In this document: one piece after another, positions 32,320 through 43,509 of the stretch
How the letters are laid out: every line of letters begins with the position of its first letter
Numbering within the stretch: position 1 is the first letter of the stretch
Source of the DNA: Cheiracanthium punctorium
Lineage: Eukaryota; Arthropoda; Arachnida; Araneae; Cheiracanthiidae
Assembly (NCBI GenBank): GCA_038373885.1
Contig: JAWZYV010019947.1
Coordinates: forward strand, 310,001-374,000
Direction: 5' to 3'
Length of the DNA stretch: 64,000 bases
Program-made: the position numbers and the translations under genes
Notes under the pieces: generated by a model
What the model was told of the DNA's origin: nothing
Seen by the model: only the letters and a program-made list of their open reading frames with translations
Database searches by the model: none

Positions 32320-32918
32320 TCTTAGGACAAAGTTCAGAACTAGTCATTCAGTAACAAATATTATAGCAGTTTCGAAAATTTTAAATACCATCTCTCACCT
32401 AACAGGCAAATAAAGAGTCTAAGACTAGACAGATTTAACATGCACATTCTCTGTAATATGTAATCACATTCAGTCTGATTTGTAATCAGCTATGGCTTAT
32501 TATTACTGGTTTTCTTTTTATAAGTGCAAGAGTTTAATCTGATTCATGGTAATTTATCTTCTTAACTCTTTGGTTTTAAATAATAATTCTTAGAATGAAT
32601 AGCTTGCTGAAGTAATGCTTTTTTTTTTCGTTATGTTAATGATGTAATTATCCTTATGAAAAAAATTAATAATGTTCGGAATGCAATTAAGAAGATGCTT
32701 ATTGAACTGGTTTACTTACAATACATTTTTTTAAAATAATTAAAATGTCGATTAGTCTAGTCGAATTTTAAAATTTCACGTTGCTCATTTTCAATAGCTA
32801 CAGAGAAATACTATACAAGTTTTTAAAAATAGGTTTTCATAACGTAAACATTCACGGTAAATAAATATTTATTAAAAATAATTCGTGCCACCTAAACTTT
32901 TCAAACATAGTAAATTTC
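32320..32918. other. No recognisable feature
   Basis: AT-rich DNA without supported features. Confidence 0.5.
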
Positions 32919-32920
32919 TA

Positions 32921-33112
32921 CAGGGTGTCCCGAAAAGGTGGTAATGGGCTTTAATTCTTTATCTATGAGAGATAAGTGGGTAACGAGAGGATATTTTTCT
33001 TAACAGAGTCTTATTTCCGACCTTATTTTGAACATTTTTCCAATTTACACTACCCAGTTATCTCTAATAAGTAAGGAATTAAAGCCCGTTACCACCTTTT
33101 TGGGACACCCTG
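32921..33112. mobile_element. mariner-type MITE, fully palindromic, TA-flanked
   Basis: TA at 32919-32920 and 33113-33114. The ends cagggtgtcccgaaaaggtg and, read inward, cagggtgtcccaaaaaggtg are nearly identical, and the complementarity continues inward (ggtaatgggctttaattc against gaattaaagcccgttacc). The whole 192 bp folds on itself with a short centre. CAGGGTGTCCC termini with TA duplication are typical of mariner-group MITEs. Confidence 0.88.
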
Positions 33113-33119
33113 TATATAT

Positions 33120-33690
33120 GTAGAAACTGTCGAGGCGCGTCCTGTAAAAAGTAATTTACTTAGAGCGTTAAAGACTGTTCGATTTAAGCAAAAAAAATTA
33201 AACTGTAACGGTTCGTTTTTTAACCATGGGCATCGGCAGCATAGAGCATGGAGGCACCTGCGCCTCCCTGAATTTTCATATAGTAATTTTTATATTTATA
33301 TTATGCTGGATTTTTATTCTTAATTTAATTATTTCCCTTCTTTTCTCTCTTCTTTCCAATATGGCAAACATAATCTATATTGTACTGAATCTGTAAGCCT
33401 TTTTATGAGAAAAACTGAAACTCCTACATCACTTCTTTAATGTATAGAGGTCTATTGTATTTATTTACATTTAATATCCTGAAATTTTTATTCGGCACCA
33501 TAAAGTAACTTTATAATTAATTCCATATGTCTAAGGTCGATATATAATGAAGAAAACACTAGGTTAGTGTTTTTTAGGCACCTCTATATTATGGATTGGA
33601 AGTGATTTATGATTTTTATTTAATATAAAAAAATATTAAGCTTCTTACTTTAATTCTTACTTTAATGATGAAAATTATTTTTGCTTTGTG
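33120..33690. other. No clear gene
   Basis: A GC-richer patch (atgggcatcggcagc, then gaggcacctgcgcctccctg, about 33227-33275) and aggcacctctat near 33577 may be remnants of another hAT-like element, but I cannot define both ends. The rest is AT-rich. Confidence 0.4.
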
Positions 33691-33695
33691 GTTAA

Positions 33696-33977
33696 CCCTT
33701 TGAGACGCAACCCTTTCCCAATGCTGAAAAAAGGGCAGCCGTTGCCATCGCTCGACTTAACTACCAGCAAGATGGCGGACGGTCGAAACGTTCACCGTGT
33801 GCCACAGATCTAGGGACCCTTTTTTGGCGCGGCTGGCTGTGCGGCACAGTGCACAAAATTACTGTGGGGCACAGCCAGCTGCGTCAAAAAGGGGTCTCTA
33901 GATCTGTGGCACGCGATGAACGTTTTGACCGTCCGCCATCTTGCTGGTAGTTAAGTCGAGCGACGGCAATGGCTGCC
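33696..33977. mobile_element. piggyBac-like MITE, right end truncated
   Basis: It begins after TTAA (33692-33695) with ccctttgagacgcaacc and carries the large palindrome of the family: the left arm from about 33717 and the right arm ending ggcaatggctgcc at 33977, where homology stops abruptly. The right terminus and TTAA are missing. The centre holds gccagctgcgtcaaaaaggg, as in 50156. Confidence 0.82.
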
Positions 33978-33984
33978 TCAGTAA

Positions 33985-34800
33985 TCTATAATAATCTGTA
34001 ATGCACTGAAATATTGCATGCGTGACTTTTATTATCATTGTTATTAATGAGGATATCAGCGCGGAGTCTGAGCGGCACGTAACGGCACGTATGAATGTAG
34101 CTTTACTTCTTCATAACTACGTCTAAGTAACTGAGCATCTGTCGTACATCTGACTGCCATACCCATCATCTAATGGACGTGCCCGTTTCCTACTATAGGC
34201 CGGAAGTTTAAGTTTCTACGTAATCCGTAGTCAAATAGTATCTGTCTATGCCTCTGAGCTAGAATTCTAAAAAAGTTAAGAACTTAGCTGAGTGATCGAA
34301 GTATCTGCGTAACAATTTCGTACAAACATTGACAAGGCGCATCTGTTGTGGGATTTTCAATTTACGACAAACTTATTCTCTATACATCGGCACGTTATCG
34401 CACATTTCGGTCCTGGTTTTCTGTGGGGCCCCAAAAGTGAAAGGTACCGAAATATGTTTAAATGAAATATATCAAAATGTAAATAATTTAATTCATTTTA
34501 TTAATTTAATTTATAATTCAATTAATTTAACCACATGATATACATTTTTCGGTACTGACGTAGCATACCGGTGGACCACCTAGACGAGCGATTTTTCTTT
34601 AAGATAAATGCCGGACAATTGAAACTATTGATGATATGGAATACGATTGGCAATAGTTTGCTGGCACATTTCACGTAAAAATAGTTTGGCGCCAATGACC
34701 ACCGGTATATTACGTTCAAGAACTGATTAACACTCTCTATAGGCCTGCTTTCATTTCGAGGCTCCCTCTCACCTACTCCTATTCCATTACCTAAGGTGCC
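33985..34800. other. Mixed-composition DNA, nothing assigned
   Basis: About 34040-34330 is less AT-rich than its neighbours but has no open frame. The minus frame 34522-34803 (93 codons) has no recognised motif. Gene and repeat status unknown. Confidence 0.4.
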
Positions 34801-35063
34801 CATTCGTTAAGGTGACCAAACGTCCCCGTTTTCCGGGGCAGTCCCCAATTTCAGGATGTTCTCCAAATTGTACCCACAGTGTAAAACGGGAATTGGGGAC
34901 AATTTTTAATTATTGCATTGGTTTTTAATTAAATTAATGTTAATTATTTCACTAATTATAAAAATTGGGGACATGTCCCCGATTCTATGTTCAAAAATCT
35001 TGCCACCTTACAATACGTCCCCAATTTTTGAGGACAGTCCCCGATTTCTGCGGTTCTTTCGGG

Positions 35064-35245
35064 GCCATCGTGATTCTACCGGGCCTGCTTGTGCATTCCG
35101 ATGACTCATCCAAAGAGTCCTAAAGATGCTCACGTATTGGTTCCAGCACTTAGATACATCATCTAACGGTCAAATCTAACCAATCAGGCCACGTTCGTAG
35201 GCCTTTTTCGGAGAGCACAATCAGGCCCGGTAGAATCACGATGGC
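35064..35245. mobile_element. Palindromic MITE inside the larger unit
   Basis: gccatcgtgattctaccggg then cctgcttgtgc at the left is mirrored at the right by gcacaatcagg then cccggtagaatcacgatggc, an inverted repeat of about 30 bp with few mismatches over a 182-bp element. Flanking blocks ggttctttcgggg and gattctttggga look like an old duplication, but its length is unclear. Confidence 0.65.
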
Positions 35246-35539
35246 ACCGATTCTTTGGGATTTGACCCCAAAATGCAAAACAGCATTTGGGGACAATTTA
35301 TAATTATTACATTGTTTTTTAATTAGATTATTGATAACACTAGTCAACAAATTTGAACTTTTTTTCTGCCTCTGGTTTGTAAATGGGTGGATTTATTTAA
35401 TTTCGGGGTACTGAATTCACTGGTAAAATCAATTTATGTCTATCACGTCACATTTCCAAAAGGCACAAGAAAATCAGCAGCAATACCGACAAAATTTGAT
35501 ATAATTGAAACTAACAAGAAATTCATATTAAGAACTTAA

Positions 35540-36870
35540 TAATTCAATATTATTTCATATGTATACATTAGTTTTTATATGTATACACATGCCAACATAG
35601 ATATCATCTTTTTCCTGTCCAAAATGCCCTTCCCACTTGGTTTGAATGAGGTCCAAGCCGCTAACTCAATATTTGTCAGTCTGATATCAAAAGGATGGAT
35701 CGTTGAACAATTTTTCTATTTGTGGTCCAATAAATATACTTTCTTTTAACTTTGCTTCACTCAGCTTGAGAAACTTTTCTTTCAAATAATTGAAGACCTG
35801 ACCTCATTTATCCAGGCCTTTAACAAAGTTCTTCATAAAACCAAACTTGACATGAATCGGAGAAAAACTGATGTTATTAGGCTCAACCAGTGGAGTATTT
35901 TTCACATTTTCCTTTACAGCTACATGTGATTTCCTTTTAAGCCACTTTACTGTATAGTGGCCAAAGTTTCATAAGTTTCTTTCACGTCTACTGCATGAGC
36001 CAAAGGCACAGATGAAAAAGTATTGCCATTATGCAGTAGTACTGCTTTCAATCTGGTTTGTCCAAGAGTCAATAAAGAGTGACTATTCCTGATAGTTATG
36101 TTGTACACCTAGCTGCATCAGCAGACCATTGACATCTCTACATACACACATTGAATTCTGCATGTCAAAATATGGAGCGAATGAAGTACCTTTTGATCTC
36201 AAACAGGAAATTTTTGTACCTGGAGCTAGATCGTTTCATTGTTGCAATCTCGACCCCAAAAGTTCAGCTTGCTGTTTTGAAAGTTTTAGATCGCGAAACA
36301 AATTGCTCAACTCCTTTTGATTAAAGGGCTGAAGCGAAAAATCTTGAGAATGAGGGGAATATTTTCTACAGGTTCTTGATCAGCATCTTCAGATTAACTT
36401 GTCATTGTTTCTGATTCTATGTTTTGCAGATTACAGGCAGACAGGCAACCTTTCATTATGTCACTGGCAAATGCACTGAAGATACATTTTACACTTAATT
36501 TTATTTCTAGTTTTGATAGAGAATGCCCTGAAATATTTGTAAGAGAAAAGTTCTAGGCTGGAAAATTATCCTTAGGCTAACTCCACACCATAGGAATTGA
36601 GAATTCATAGCTCGACATTTTCCTTTCAGTCACTTGGTTAAAGTAGTAGTACATGTTATGCACGAATACGAGGCGCAAAAGTTTTATCTTGATCACCAAG
36701 AGAACTATCAAAATATAATTTATAGGCCTTCTTAATCAAATCAGTAATTGTTTTTTTTGGAGCTTTTTGGGTGAATTTCTCACAGACATAACAAAAGTTT
36801 TCGGGGTGGTTAAGACAACAACTATGTTTACTAGTTGTTATTTTTAGTAAACGTAAGTTTTAAATATATG
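35540..36870 (-). pseudogene. Remnant of an arthropod repeat-associated protein family
   Basis: On the minus strand I read, N to C: CCLNHPENFCYVCEKFT, then TITDLIKKAYKLYF, SLGDQDKTFAPRI; a gap; LSKQQAELLGSRLQQ, stop, NDLAPGTKISCLRSK, YFDMQNSMCVCRDVNGLLMQ, LFIDSW, KAVLLHNGNTFSSVPLAHAV, KNTPLVEPNNISFSPIHVKF, GFMKNFVKGLDK. This matches my memory of a widespread arthropod family with a Cys-rich N-terminal domain (FCYVC, GDQDK.WAPHI) and a long C-terminal domain. At least four tryptophan-to-stop or other stops and frameshifts disable it. I do not know an accepted name or function. Confidence 0.65.
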
Positions 36871-37440
36871 TATAAAGCAATTTTAAAATAAAAATACCTC
36901 TCAATAGAAACACTCACTTATTAAAAAACAAAACTTATAATACATTCTTAGGCTGAGATAAATACAATAGTAATTGCACCATGCACGTTTCAACATTCAC
37001 TAGGTCATAATGTTTATTTTGCACTACTGGATTATCTCTCCATCTAATGAATAACACTTGCCTGTGTAACATCTGACATCAAGTGACAATTTGTTGATCT
37101 TATAGCACTCTTGTACCAAACTTTAGAAAAAAAAATTAAAAATTAAACATTAAAATAAAAGAACGGAAAATAGTGAAATTAAGAAAAAAATAAATAAAAA
37201 TCCTTAAAAACTCAAATCTTACGCGCTAGAGCATTTTGAAAGGTTGATTCGGATTTTACACAACAAAATACATACTAATTGATGTATCACATTCCAGAGG
37301 CAAAATGGCTGTTGAGTAGTGTAATTATTTCATTAATTATAAAATATCCCCAATCTTGTTTCAGAATCGGGGACATGTCCTCAACTCTAAGTTAAAAAAT
37401 ATGGTCACTTTACCATTACCACAAGTATGACTAACAAATA

Positions 37441-37680
37441 CAGGGTGATTCATAATGAATGGGACAAAAAGAAAACATGATTGTGAACGTTGTAATTAAT
37501 ATATTTAGAAAATTCAAATTTACCTCAAAACTACATTTATTGAAGTTTCTACAGTTGTTCAATATGTGCCCCTCCGGTGACACGGCGCTGATTTTGAGGT
37601 ACTCCACAAAAACGAATCACGAATTCTTTCAACCACTTCGGGTTTTGTTTCTTTTCGTCCTGGGTTTTTGTTCTTGCCAG
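37441..37680 (-). mobile_element. mariner-like transposon 3' end fragment
   Basis: TA (37439-37440) precedes cagggtgattcataatgaat, a mariner-type terminus. On the minus strand the last transposase codons read VIRFCGVPQNQRRVTGGAHI and then EQL plus stop (about 37549-37630). The RVTGGAHIE.L ending is typical of a mariner-related family common in arthropods. Only this 240-bp end is present; the 5' part was replaced at about 37680 by a piggyBac-like fragment. Confidence 0.65.
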
Positions 37681-37840
37681 TCAAGAAGAATATATTTGAT
37701 TTCTATAAAAATAGTTGCGGGTGACATAGCTCCAAGAGAATCCTTTACTTTTTAGCACGCCCCGCAAAAAAAGTGTCATGATTATTTTTAACAGCACTGA
37801 CATCTGCTGAAAAATGGAAGAATGCGAGAACAGCTGGACG
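37675..37840. mobile_element. piggyBac-like MITE fragment
   Basis: gccagtcaagaagaatatat through gcgagaacagctgga corresponds to the unique arm of 2579 and 50156. Both termini and the palindrome are missing and both borders are abrupt, against the mariner end at the left and unassigned DNA at the right. Confidence 0.75.
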
Positions 37841-37844
37841 TCAA

Positions 37845-38300
37845 CACAAGAGGAAACACGTACATTCACTCCGCTGGCTTTACCCGACCCGCTTATTTGG
37901 ATTCACTTTCACGGACAGATTGCCAATATTCTACGCGATCCGAAGTCAAACTATACAAAGTTTGTACGAAAATGTCATTCAGCCACGCACGATACGAACA
38001 TACGGATTTTAATAGATCTGACTAGCTGCGTACCCGTTCTCCGCACGGTGGGAAACGAATATTTTCTTTGCACTTATATTTCGAATTAAACCTAGTAATG
38101 CGGAATTTCAAAACGTGGAAAAATACTTGAATCGTGACTAAAAGTTGATGTCATGAGTGCAAATTTTGGCGATCAAAAAGGAAAGAAGTTTTCGAAAAAT
38201 GCCTGATGCTTTCGAAAAATGCCTGATTTCTACAACATATAATTCTTTTTGTGAGGTTTAATTTATAGCATTAATATATAGTATATACCACATAAATAAC
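37845..38300 (-). mobile_element. Helitron-like 3' end on the minus strand
   Basis: Read on the minus strand, caccgtgcggagaacgggta then cgcagCTAG|T (CTAG at 38022-38025) closely matches the plus-strand end at 40156-40159 (ccgtgcgaagaacgggcaca, then cagCTAG|T). The GC-rich hairpin and CTAG followed by T are Helitron signatures. The element body would extend to higher coordinates; its 5' end was not found. Confidence 0.5.
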
Positions 38301-38305
38301 ATTGC

Positions 38306-38740
38306 ATGATGTTGACAACAATTTTATCTTGCAATTCGCAAAGCGTGGACAATGTATTAGCGCAGTTATGTTACACACGACTTTACCTAAATAAAAAAAC
38401 CTTCATGAAACAATGGATGCATCATTTACGTTTAAAAGTAAAAAATGCACCCTGCTCCGGTGAAAATCATGTCGCTTTTCTAAATGAAAACGTTCGTGAT
38501 GTAACTTCTGAGAAAAAAAGCTTATTACCCTTATTGAACTCTTAATACAGTATCACACTTGTTACATAAAAGTGACGTTGATCTCACTGTCAATTCACGC
38601 TAAATAAATAACTAATTTCATATTTCATTTTTTACAGATTACAATTTAACCCTTTATAACATGGGTCTACAACACGAATTCTTGGAACACGGCGAAAACA
38701 TTACGATCGTTTTCGTGTAACACGTTAAAGGAGACTTGTA
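38306..38740. other. No recognisable feature
   Basis: The frame 38306-38545 (79 codons) has no known domain. The DNA lies between Helitron-related pieces. Confidence 0.4.
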
Positions 38741-38744
38741 CAGC

Positions 38745-38875
38745 TCGGTAAAATGAGACATATGTTCTGATATTATGACGCTTTAGCTCCTGTAATTAAC
38801 ATGCCTTTTCAATGGCAACACCAAACATCATTGTATTTCTACGGAGCGCAAATAAGTTTTGGAAGCAATAGTGAT
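38745..38875 (+). mobile_element. Helitron internal fragment
   Basis: gacgctttagctcctgtaat then caatggcaacaccaaacatc is homologous to 62168-62230 inside the Helitron at 61266-62557 (atgctttagctcctaattaa, then gaatggcaacattgaaaatc). Order and orientation relative to the piece at 39585 show it belongs to another copy. Confidence 0.6.
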
Positions 38876-38879
38876 CATG

Positions 38880-39580
38880 TGATATATCATCTATATGCTA
38901 GAGATAGACATAACTGTAAAAAAAAAGTGGTTTATCATAAATGAAATGACGTCATTTTGATGTCACGAGTTTAAAAATGCAATAGAAATCTACGTAAAAA
39001 TTTACTATTATGAAATTTTAAAAGTATTTTGTTTAATGCATGAGCTACCCTTGACGATTTTTGAACACTATATTTCAGCAACCATAACAACGAAAGGAAA
39101 CTTACAATTTTTAAAATAGTGAGAAATTCAAAACAGGCCACAGGGGGAAAATACTAATCAACATAAAACATAGTATTCATTATCGGCCTAACGACAGCCA
39201 TAGTATGAATTCCAAAAATCGCACAAAATGTCGCCAAGTTTTGACAACTTTTGGCGGTATACATATATTAATTATACATTTTCTGGCGGAAATCCAGAAA
39301 TTTAACATGTTCTTCCACAAAATTTACGCCATTAGCAACATAGCTCTGAAAAATATTTGAAATACTGATCTGTTGCAAGTGAGTTACAATATTAATCCGT
39401 TTGAAAACAACTGTGATAAATAACCAGACTAAACAAGCATGGTCAGAACGTAACATCATAAATTAAAAAATTGCGTGAAATTCTAAACTCTGCTACACAA
39501 TTTAACACCCTATTCGATATTTGAGCGATTCTAAATATCTCCACGAGATTACACAGTTTGATGTTTATCACAAAACTGAA
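38880..39580. other. Probably diverged Helitron DNA
   Basis: Bits such as tcgccaagttttgacaactt (about 39230) and ttttctggcggaaatcc resemble Helitron internal sequence, but I cannot align them with confidence. Confidence 0.3.
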
Positions 39581-39584
39581 CCAT

Positions 39585-40159
39585 AGAGGATTTAAATATT
39601 TAGATTGGTACACCTTGGATATTTTCTATCACGGCGAGATGAAATAATTTGCGGTGCTAAATTTGCGCCAATCTGACAGGAATTATGCTTAAAAAGATAA
39701 GGAGAGGTGTTTTAATGGCAACCATTATAAATAATGTTTATTGTTTATGCTAATGTATAAATTGCTAAGAATCATCAAAGAGTAGAAAAGGCACCACTGG
39801 TTTCAAATTCCTACACTGATTATTTAAATTGAGCATTAGAGAGGGGGAAACGAAGATCAATAACATTTAATAAGTAATAGACAGCTATAGGTAGTATTAG
39901 TTAGATTTTTTAGGTTAATATGAATTGAAGCACAGTATACCACATTAATAAATGTTTCGTGAAATTAAAAGTGGTCTCTTCATCATTTTTCAACGGTCGT
40001 CTTGCAACTAACTAAAGTATAATCCTACGTTGCGTTAATGTATACCGTGATAGTTTCAACAAAAGAGACTACCTAAATTGCATTTTTTTTTTATGGCACA
40101 GGCATTTATTTTAGGAAAATATTCTTTTCCTACCGTGCGAAGAACGGGCACACAGCTAG
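39585..40159 (+). mobile_element. Diverged Helitron, 3' part with CTAG end
   Basis: Near 39605-39680 gtacaccttggatattttct, gagatgaaataattt and cggtgctaaatttgcgccaa match 61833-61895 (gtacactttggatatttgct and so on). The 3' end is ccgtgcgaagaacgggcaca, then cagCTAG (40156-40159) followed by T. The 5' end is not defined. Confidence 0.6.
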
Positions 40160-40169
40160 TATAAAATAA

Positions 40170-40460
40170 TCTCGATTATATGAAACTTGTTATAGTATAC
40201 GATTTAAAGTAAACTTAGAAGGAATCGTATGTTCGGTACCATTTCCCACAAGTTTCTATTAATAGATATCCTTTAATATTTTGAGGTGAACAGTAATAAT
40301 ATGTTCATAATCATTATTAATGAAATCCTTATCATGCATAGCAGTGCATGGGCATGGTCGTGACAGGGGTCATTTGGATTCTATGTCTTAGAAAATTGAT
40401 TGTAATTAAATATTTTCTACCTAAATATATGAGAGATAGATAATGGTGAGAATATTTTTA
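40170..40460. other. No recognisable feature
   Basis: AT-rich spacer between two Helitron copies. Confidence 0.5.
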
Positions 40461-40465
40461 TAATA

Positions 40466-41754
40466 CTAGCGGCCAAGGCCCCCAGACTCGCTACGCTCGC
40501 TTTTTCGTATGAGGCATTCGGCCCCTAATCAGGCTTATTCGTAAAAAAGACATAATTTCAACAGACAAAACCCGAAGATTGGATCAGATAGAATGTTACT
40601 GAGCTACACATTGCTTGGTTCTTGCATGTTCATTGGTACATAAAAATTTAAACTTCGCACTACAGTAGACCCCCTCCCCCTCATAACACGGAAGGTATGT
40701 TGTTATGGGAATCCGTGTTGTACGGGTCCTGAGCTATATTACACCTGGAGTGCGGACTCCGCTTATAATCGCTGGAAAAATTATGTGCACTCCTCAGAAA
40801 CACAATGATATTTAAGCTTGCCATTCAAATTTATATTAATTAGAAGCTAAAGCGTAATAAAATCAGAACAGCTATTTCAGCTGTATTTTTAATAATGTAA
40901 AAACTATTGGACACCTTGCGAATTTGCCACCCATGGCGATTTTTCATTATTTGGCGACTCGCGTACGTGTAAAGTTAATAAAAGCTACGGAACAGATAGG
41001 ATAGCTTGCCACCAATGGCGACTTTTCATTATTTGGCGATTTACACATACTCACAATCTATAATTACTGTTCATTTAAGGTTACCGGAAAACCGTTATCC
41101 ATATTTTCATTTACATAATCGTTTACAGATTGGCGTACTTAGCACCACGAATGTACCATCTCGTCGCGCTAGCAAAATTCCAAAGTGTACTATAACTGCT
41201 ATAATGGCATAGTTTAAATATATAATATATTTCTACTGGTAGCAAATAATCCAGGTGGACCGAACCGGCTTTAAAATAATCTGCATTTTAATTATTTTTC
41301 ATTTTCAAGATATTAGTTATTTTGTCGAATAATGACTAATTCTAAACTCCTGTTGTCTAAGTGAACTTACTATTTGAAAATTGTCAACTTTGTGTAACAC
41401 ATTTTGAGTTACTTATTTCATATAGTTTTTATTTTGGCGTAAAATAGGCGTAATTCTAACTCATGTTTGTAAATTACACGCGATTCTAGATACTTGGAAA
41501 CGCTTTGTTGCAAAAGAATGAATAATTTTATGCCAAATCTGGCAACCATTATGTTTATTTTTTTATTAATATCTTCTAAAATAATTCGATTTTCGAAATT
41601 TAAGTCAGCTTAGCAGGTTCCTCGGAATTTTTCAAATCTGTGGGCACCTTAGTCGAAATGTATTCCAAATCCCCACGGTTTAGGAGAAGATAGGCGAACA
41701 AGCTTTTGACAGCGGCGACGACAGCGGCCCTTACTTTTTTTTAGAATAGAGAGA
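40466..41754 (-). mobile_element. Non-autonomous Helitron, complete (minus strand)
   Basis: On the minus strand the element starts TCTCTCTATTCTAAAAAAAA (5' TC, preceded by A) and ends gggggccttggccgCTAG followed by T, exactly the A|T insertion and CTRR end expected of Helitrons. GGCC-TT-GGCC forms the terminal hairpin. No terminal inverted repeat or target duplication exists, and no Rep/helicase frame is present. The 1289-bp body aligns end to end with 61266-62557. Confidence 0.9.
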
Positions 41755-41759
41755 TACTT

Positions 41760-42218
41760 GTTTAACTTTAGAATAAATAAATAAAAATAAAGAATGGTAT
41801 CGCATGTACGTGTTTATTTATTTAATTAAAAATTCTGAATGAATTATCATTGGTAATTTAATTATAACTGATGTAAACCATATCTTTGCGGAATCTTATT
41901 GGATTACTAATTGCGATTTGCTGATCAGGGATAGCCATTCAGGTTAGGTTATTATCGGAAATATTCGAACCGTTTCAAGAGCTATGGTTTCATAGATGAA
42001 GTTCAAATAACTTCCTCTGTTGTGGGTAGAACTCTAAACGTTAAACAAACAAACTATATTACAAATTTGCACGAAGTAAAGTAGTTTTTTTTTTCCCAAC
42101 TATCGTAATGCCAGGTTACGAGTGAAACAATTCCATAGTTTTGCTCTGATTGAATAAATTTTAATCAGGTGTATTAGAAAAATATCTGCTTCCTCCCGTA
42201 TGAAGGGTACACAGCTAG
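41760..42218 (+). mobile_element. Helitron-like sequence with 3' CTAG end
   Basis: The 3' end tcccgtatgaagggtacaca then gCTAG (42215-42218) followed by T resembles the ends at 40159 and 38022: a hairpin (cccgtatgaaggg) then acacagCTAG. The 5' limit is not resolved, and the upstream 450 bases are AT-rich without frames. Confidence 0.45.
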
Positions 42219-42224
42219 TTTGAA

Positions 42225-42720
42225 TTACAAATCGATCATTCATTACAAATAAACAGGATTACTGTTCATTACAACGTAAGTACATAATTATTGATAACTA
42301 ATAAATTCACGTACATAATTATTGATTAAATAGAACAAAATACAACATGTGGAGAAAAATGTGTATCGCCGCTTATGTATACCGTACGCATATACCAGCT
42401 GTGTCACGCTGCGGCCTGTGCGCGCACAACTTTTTGAATTTTAAATGTGCACACAAATCGAGCGCGGAATTCGAAAAGTATACCCTTACAGCCTTAAAAA
42501 ACATTAATTTTTTTTTTTACAAAGAATTTTAAATGTATAAAAATGTGAATAAACGTTCATAAATGTTTATTAAAAGATAATGTGCCAAAACCTGTTTAAT
42601 TGCATAAATAGAAAGTTTAGAAAGCTTGACAAGAAGTTTTCAGCTCGTAACTTTCACTTCTGGTCTGTTTAAGGGAAATCCCTGGGGTTTTTTTGGGGGA
42701 AAAAGGGCTCCGTTTGCTCC
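42225..42720. other. No recognisable feature
   Basis: AT-rich DNA. The frame 42347-42532 has no known motif. Confidence 0.5.
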
Positions 42721-42726
42721 GATTCA

Positions 42727-42876
42727 TTATACAACTGGTCGACTAAAGCGGGGGAGTGAAAACGGTCAGCTTCCGTAGAGCCCCCCTCGTCAGAGATCAG
42801 CTTGGCTTTTCGAACTGCGGGGAGAATCTGAGGAGTGAAAGGGGGTAGGAAAGGAGAGAGTCGACCAGTTGTATAA
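42727..42876. mobile_element. Palindromic MITE with GGTCGACT ends
   Basis: ttatacaactggtcgact at the left is the exact reverse complement of agtcgaccagttgtataa at the right (18 of 18). The 150-bp interior is GC-rich (gggggagtgaaaac, then gggtaggaaaggag). A single-ended relative lies at 30963. No clear target duplication; superfamily unknown. Frames on the minus strand are by-products. Confidence 0.8.
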
Positions 42877-42884
42877 GACAGCAT

Positions 42885-43505
42885 ATTGATTGTAATAGAC
42901 TTTTGAAACTCAGCGCATACTTATGACAAAAAATTAAAAAAAATCCATCATGAAATACTGGACACCTGTAAAAACGGGAAGAGTGACTTAACAAATATGC
43001 TATTTTGTAGTTGCACAAACACTTTGAATAATTCAACATTACTATATTATCCTCACATATAAAAGTAACTCAAATTTCCAATATCGGTTTTAAGCATGCA
43101 ATTCAATAAACTGTAATAATTAAAATCACAGCAAAAAAGTGTAATCGGTAGAACACGTTTTTGTTTCAATGTTAAGTTAGTTTCTAAACATCGTTTTCTA
43201 AATAGCTGAATACACGTAGGAAGTATAGAATTTTCTTTAGAGGTCTAGAATCAGGCACAAGCCGGGAGATCTGAATATATTGAGGTATAGGAGATTACTC
43301 TATTTTTATTTATAAAAGGGCACTACTAAAAATTTAACTCGTGATGATAGGGAATGAATGCCGGTACTGTATGCAAATATTTAACAATTTAAATTAGTAT
43401 TGTCTTTATTAATTTTAATTTTGTTTCAATTCATTCTTACACGCAAAAATATTAAGTGTTTTCTTTTACGTGTTCAGTTTTTATATTACACGGATTCTTC
43501 CATCC
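42885..43505. other. No recognisable feature
   Basis: AT-rich DNA. The minus frame 42797-43039 overlaps the MITE and shows no domain. Confidence 0.5.
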
Positions 43506-43509
43506 TGGA

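Larger units (their letters stand above)
34808..37416 (-). mobile_element. Degenerate transposon-like unit with GTGACCA ends
   Basis: The left end taaggtgaccaaacgtcccc and, read inward, the right end taaagtgaccatattttttaa are inverted repeats. The left flank ccattcgt and right flank ccattacc share five leading bases. Next to each end lie ggggaca-type motifs (for example ttggggacatgtcccc about 34965 and tcggggacatgtcctc about 37368). A partial inner copy of the left end plus an opposite end occurs at 34808-35011, so the left end may be a separate short element. The interior carries the protein remnant at 35540-36870. Confidence 0.5.
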
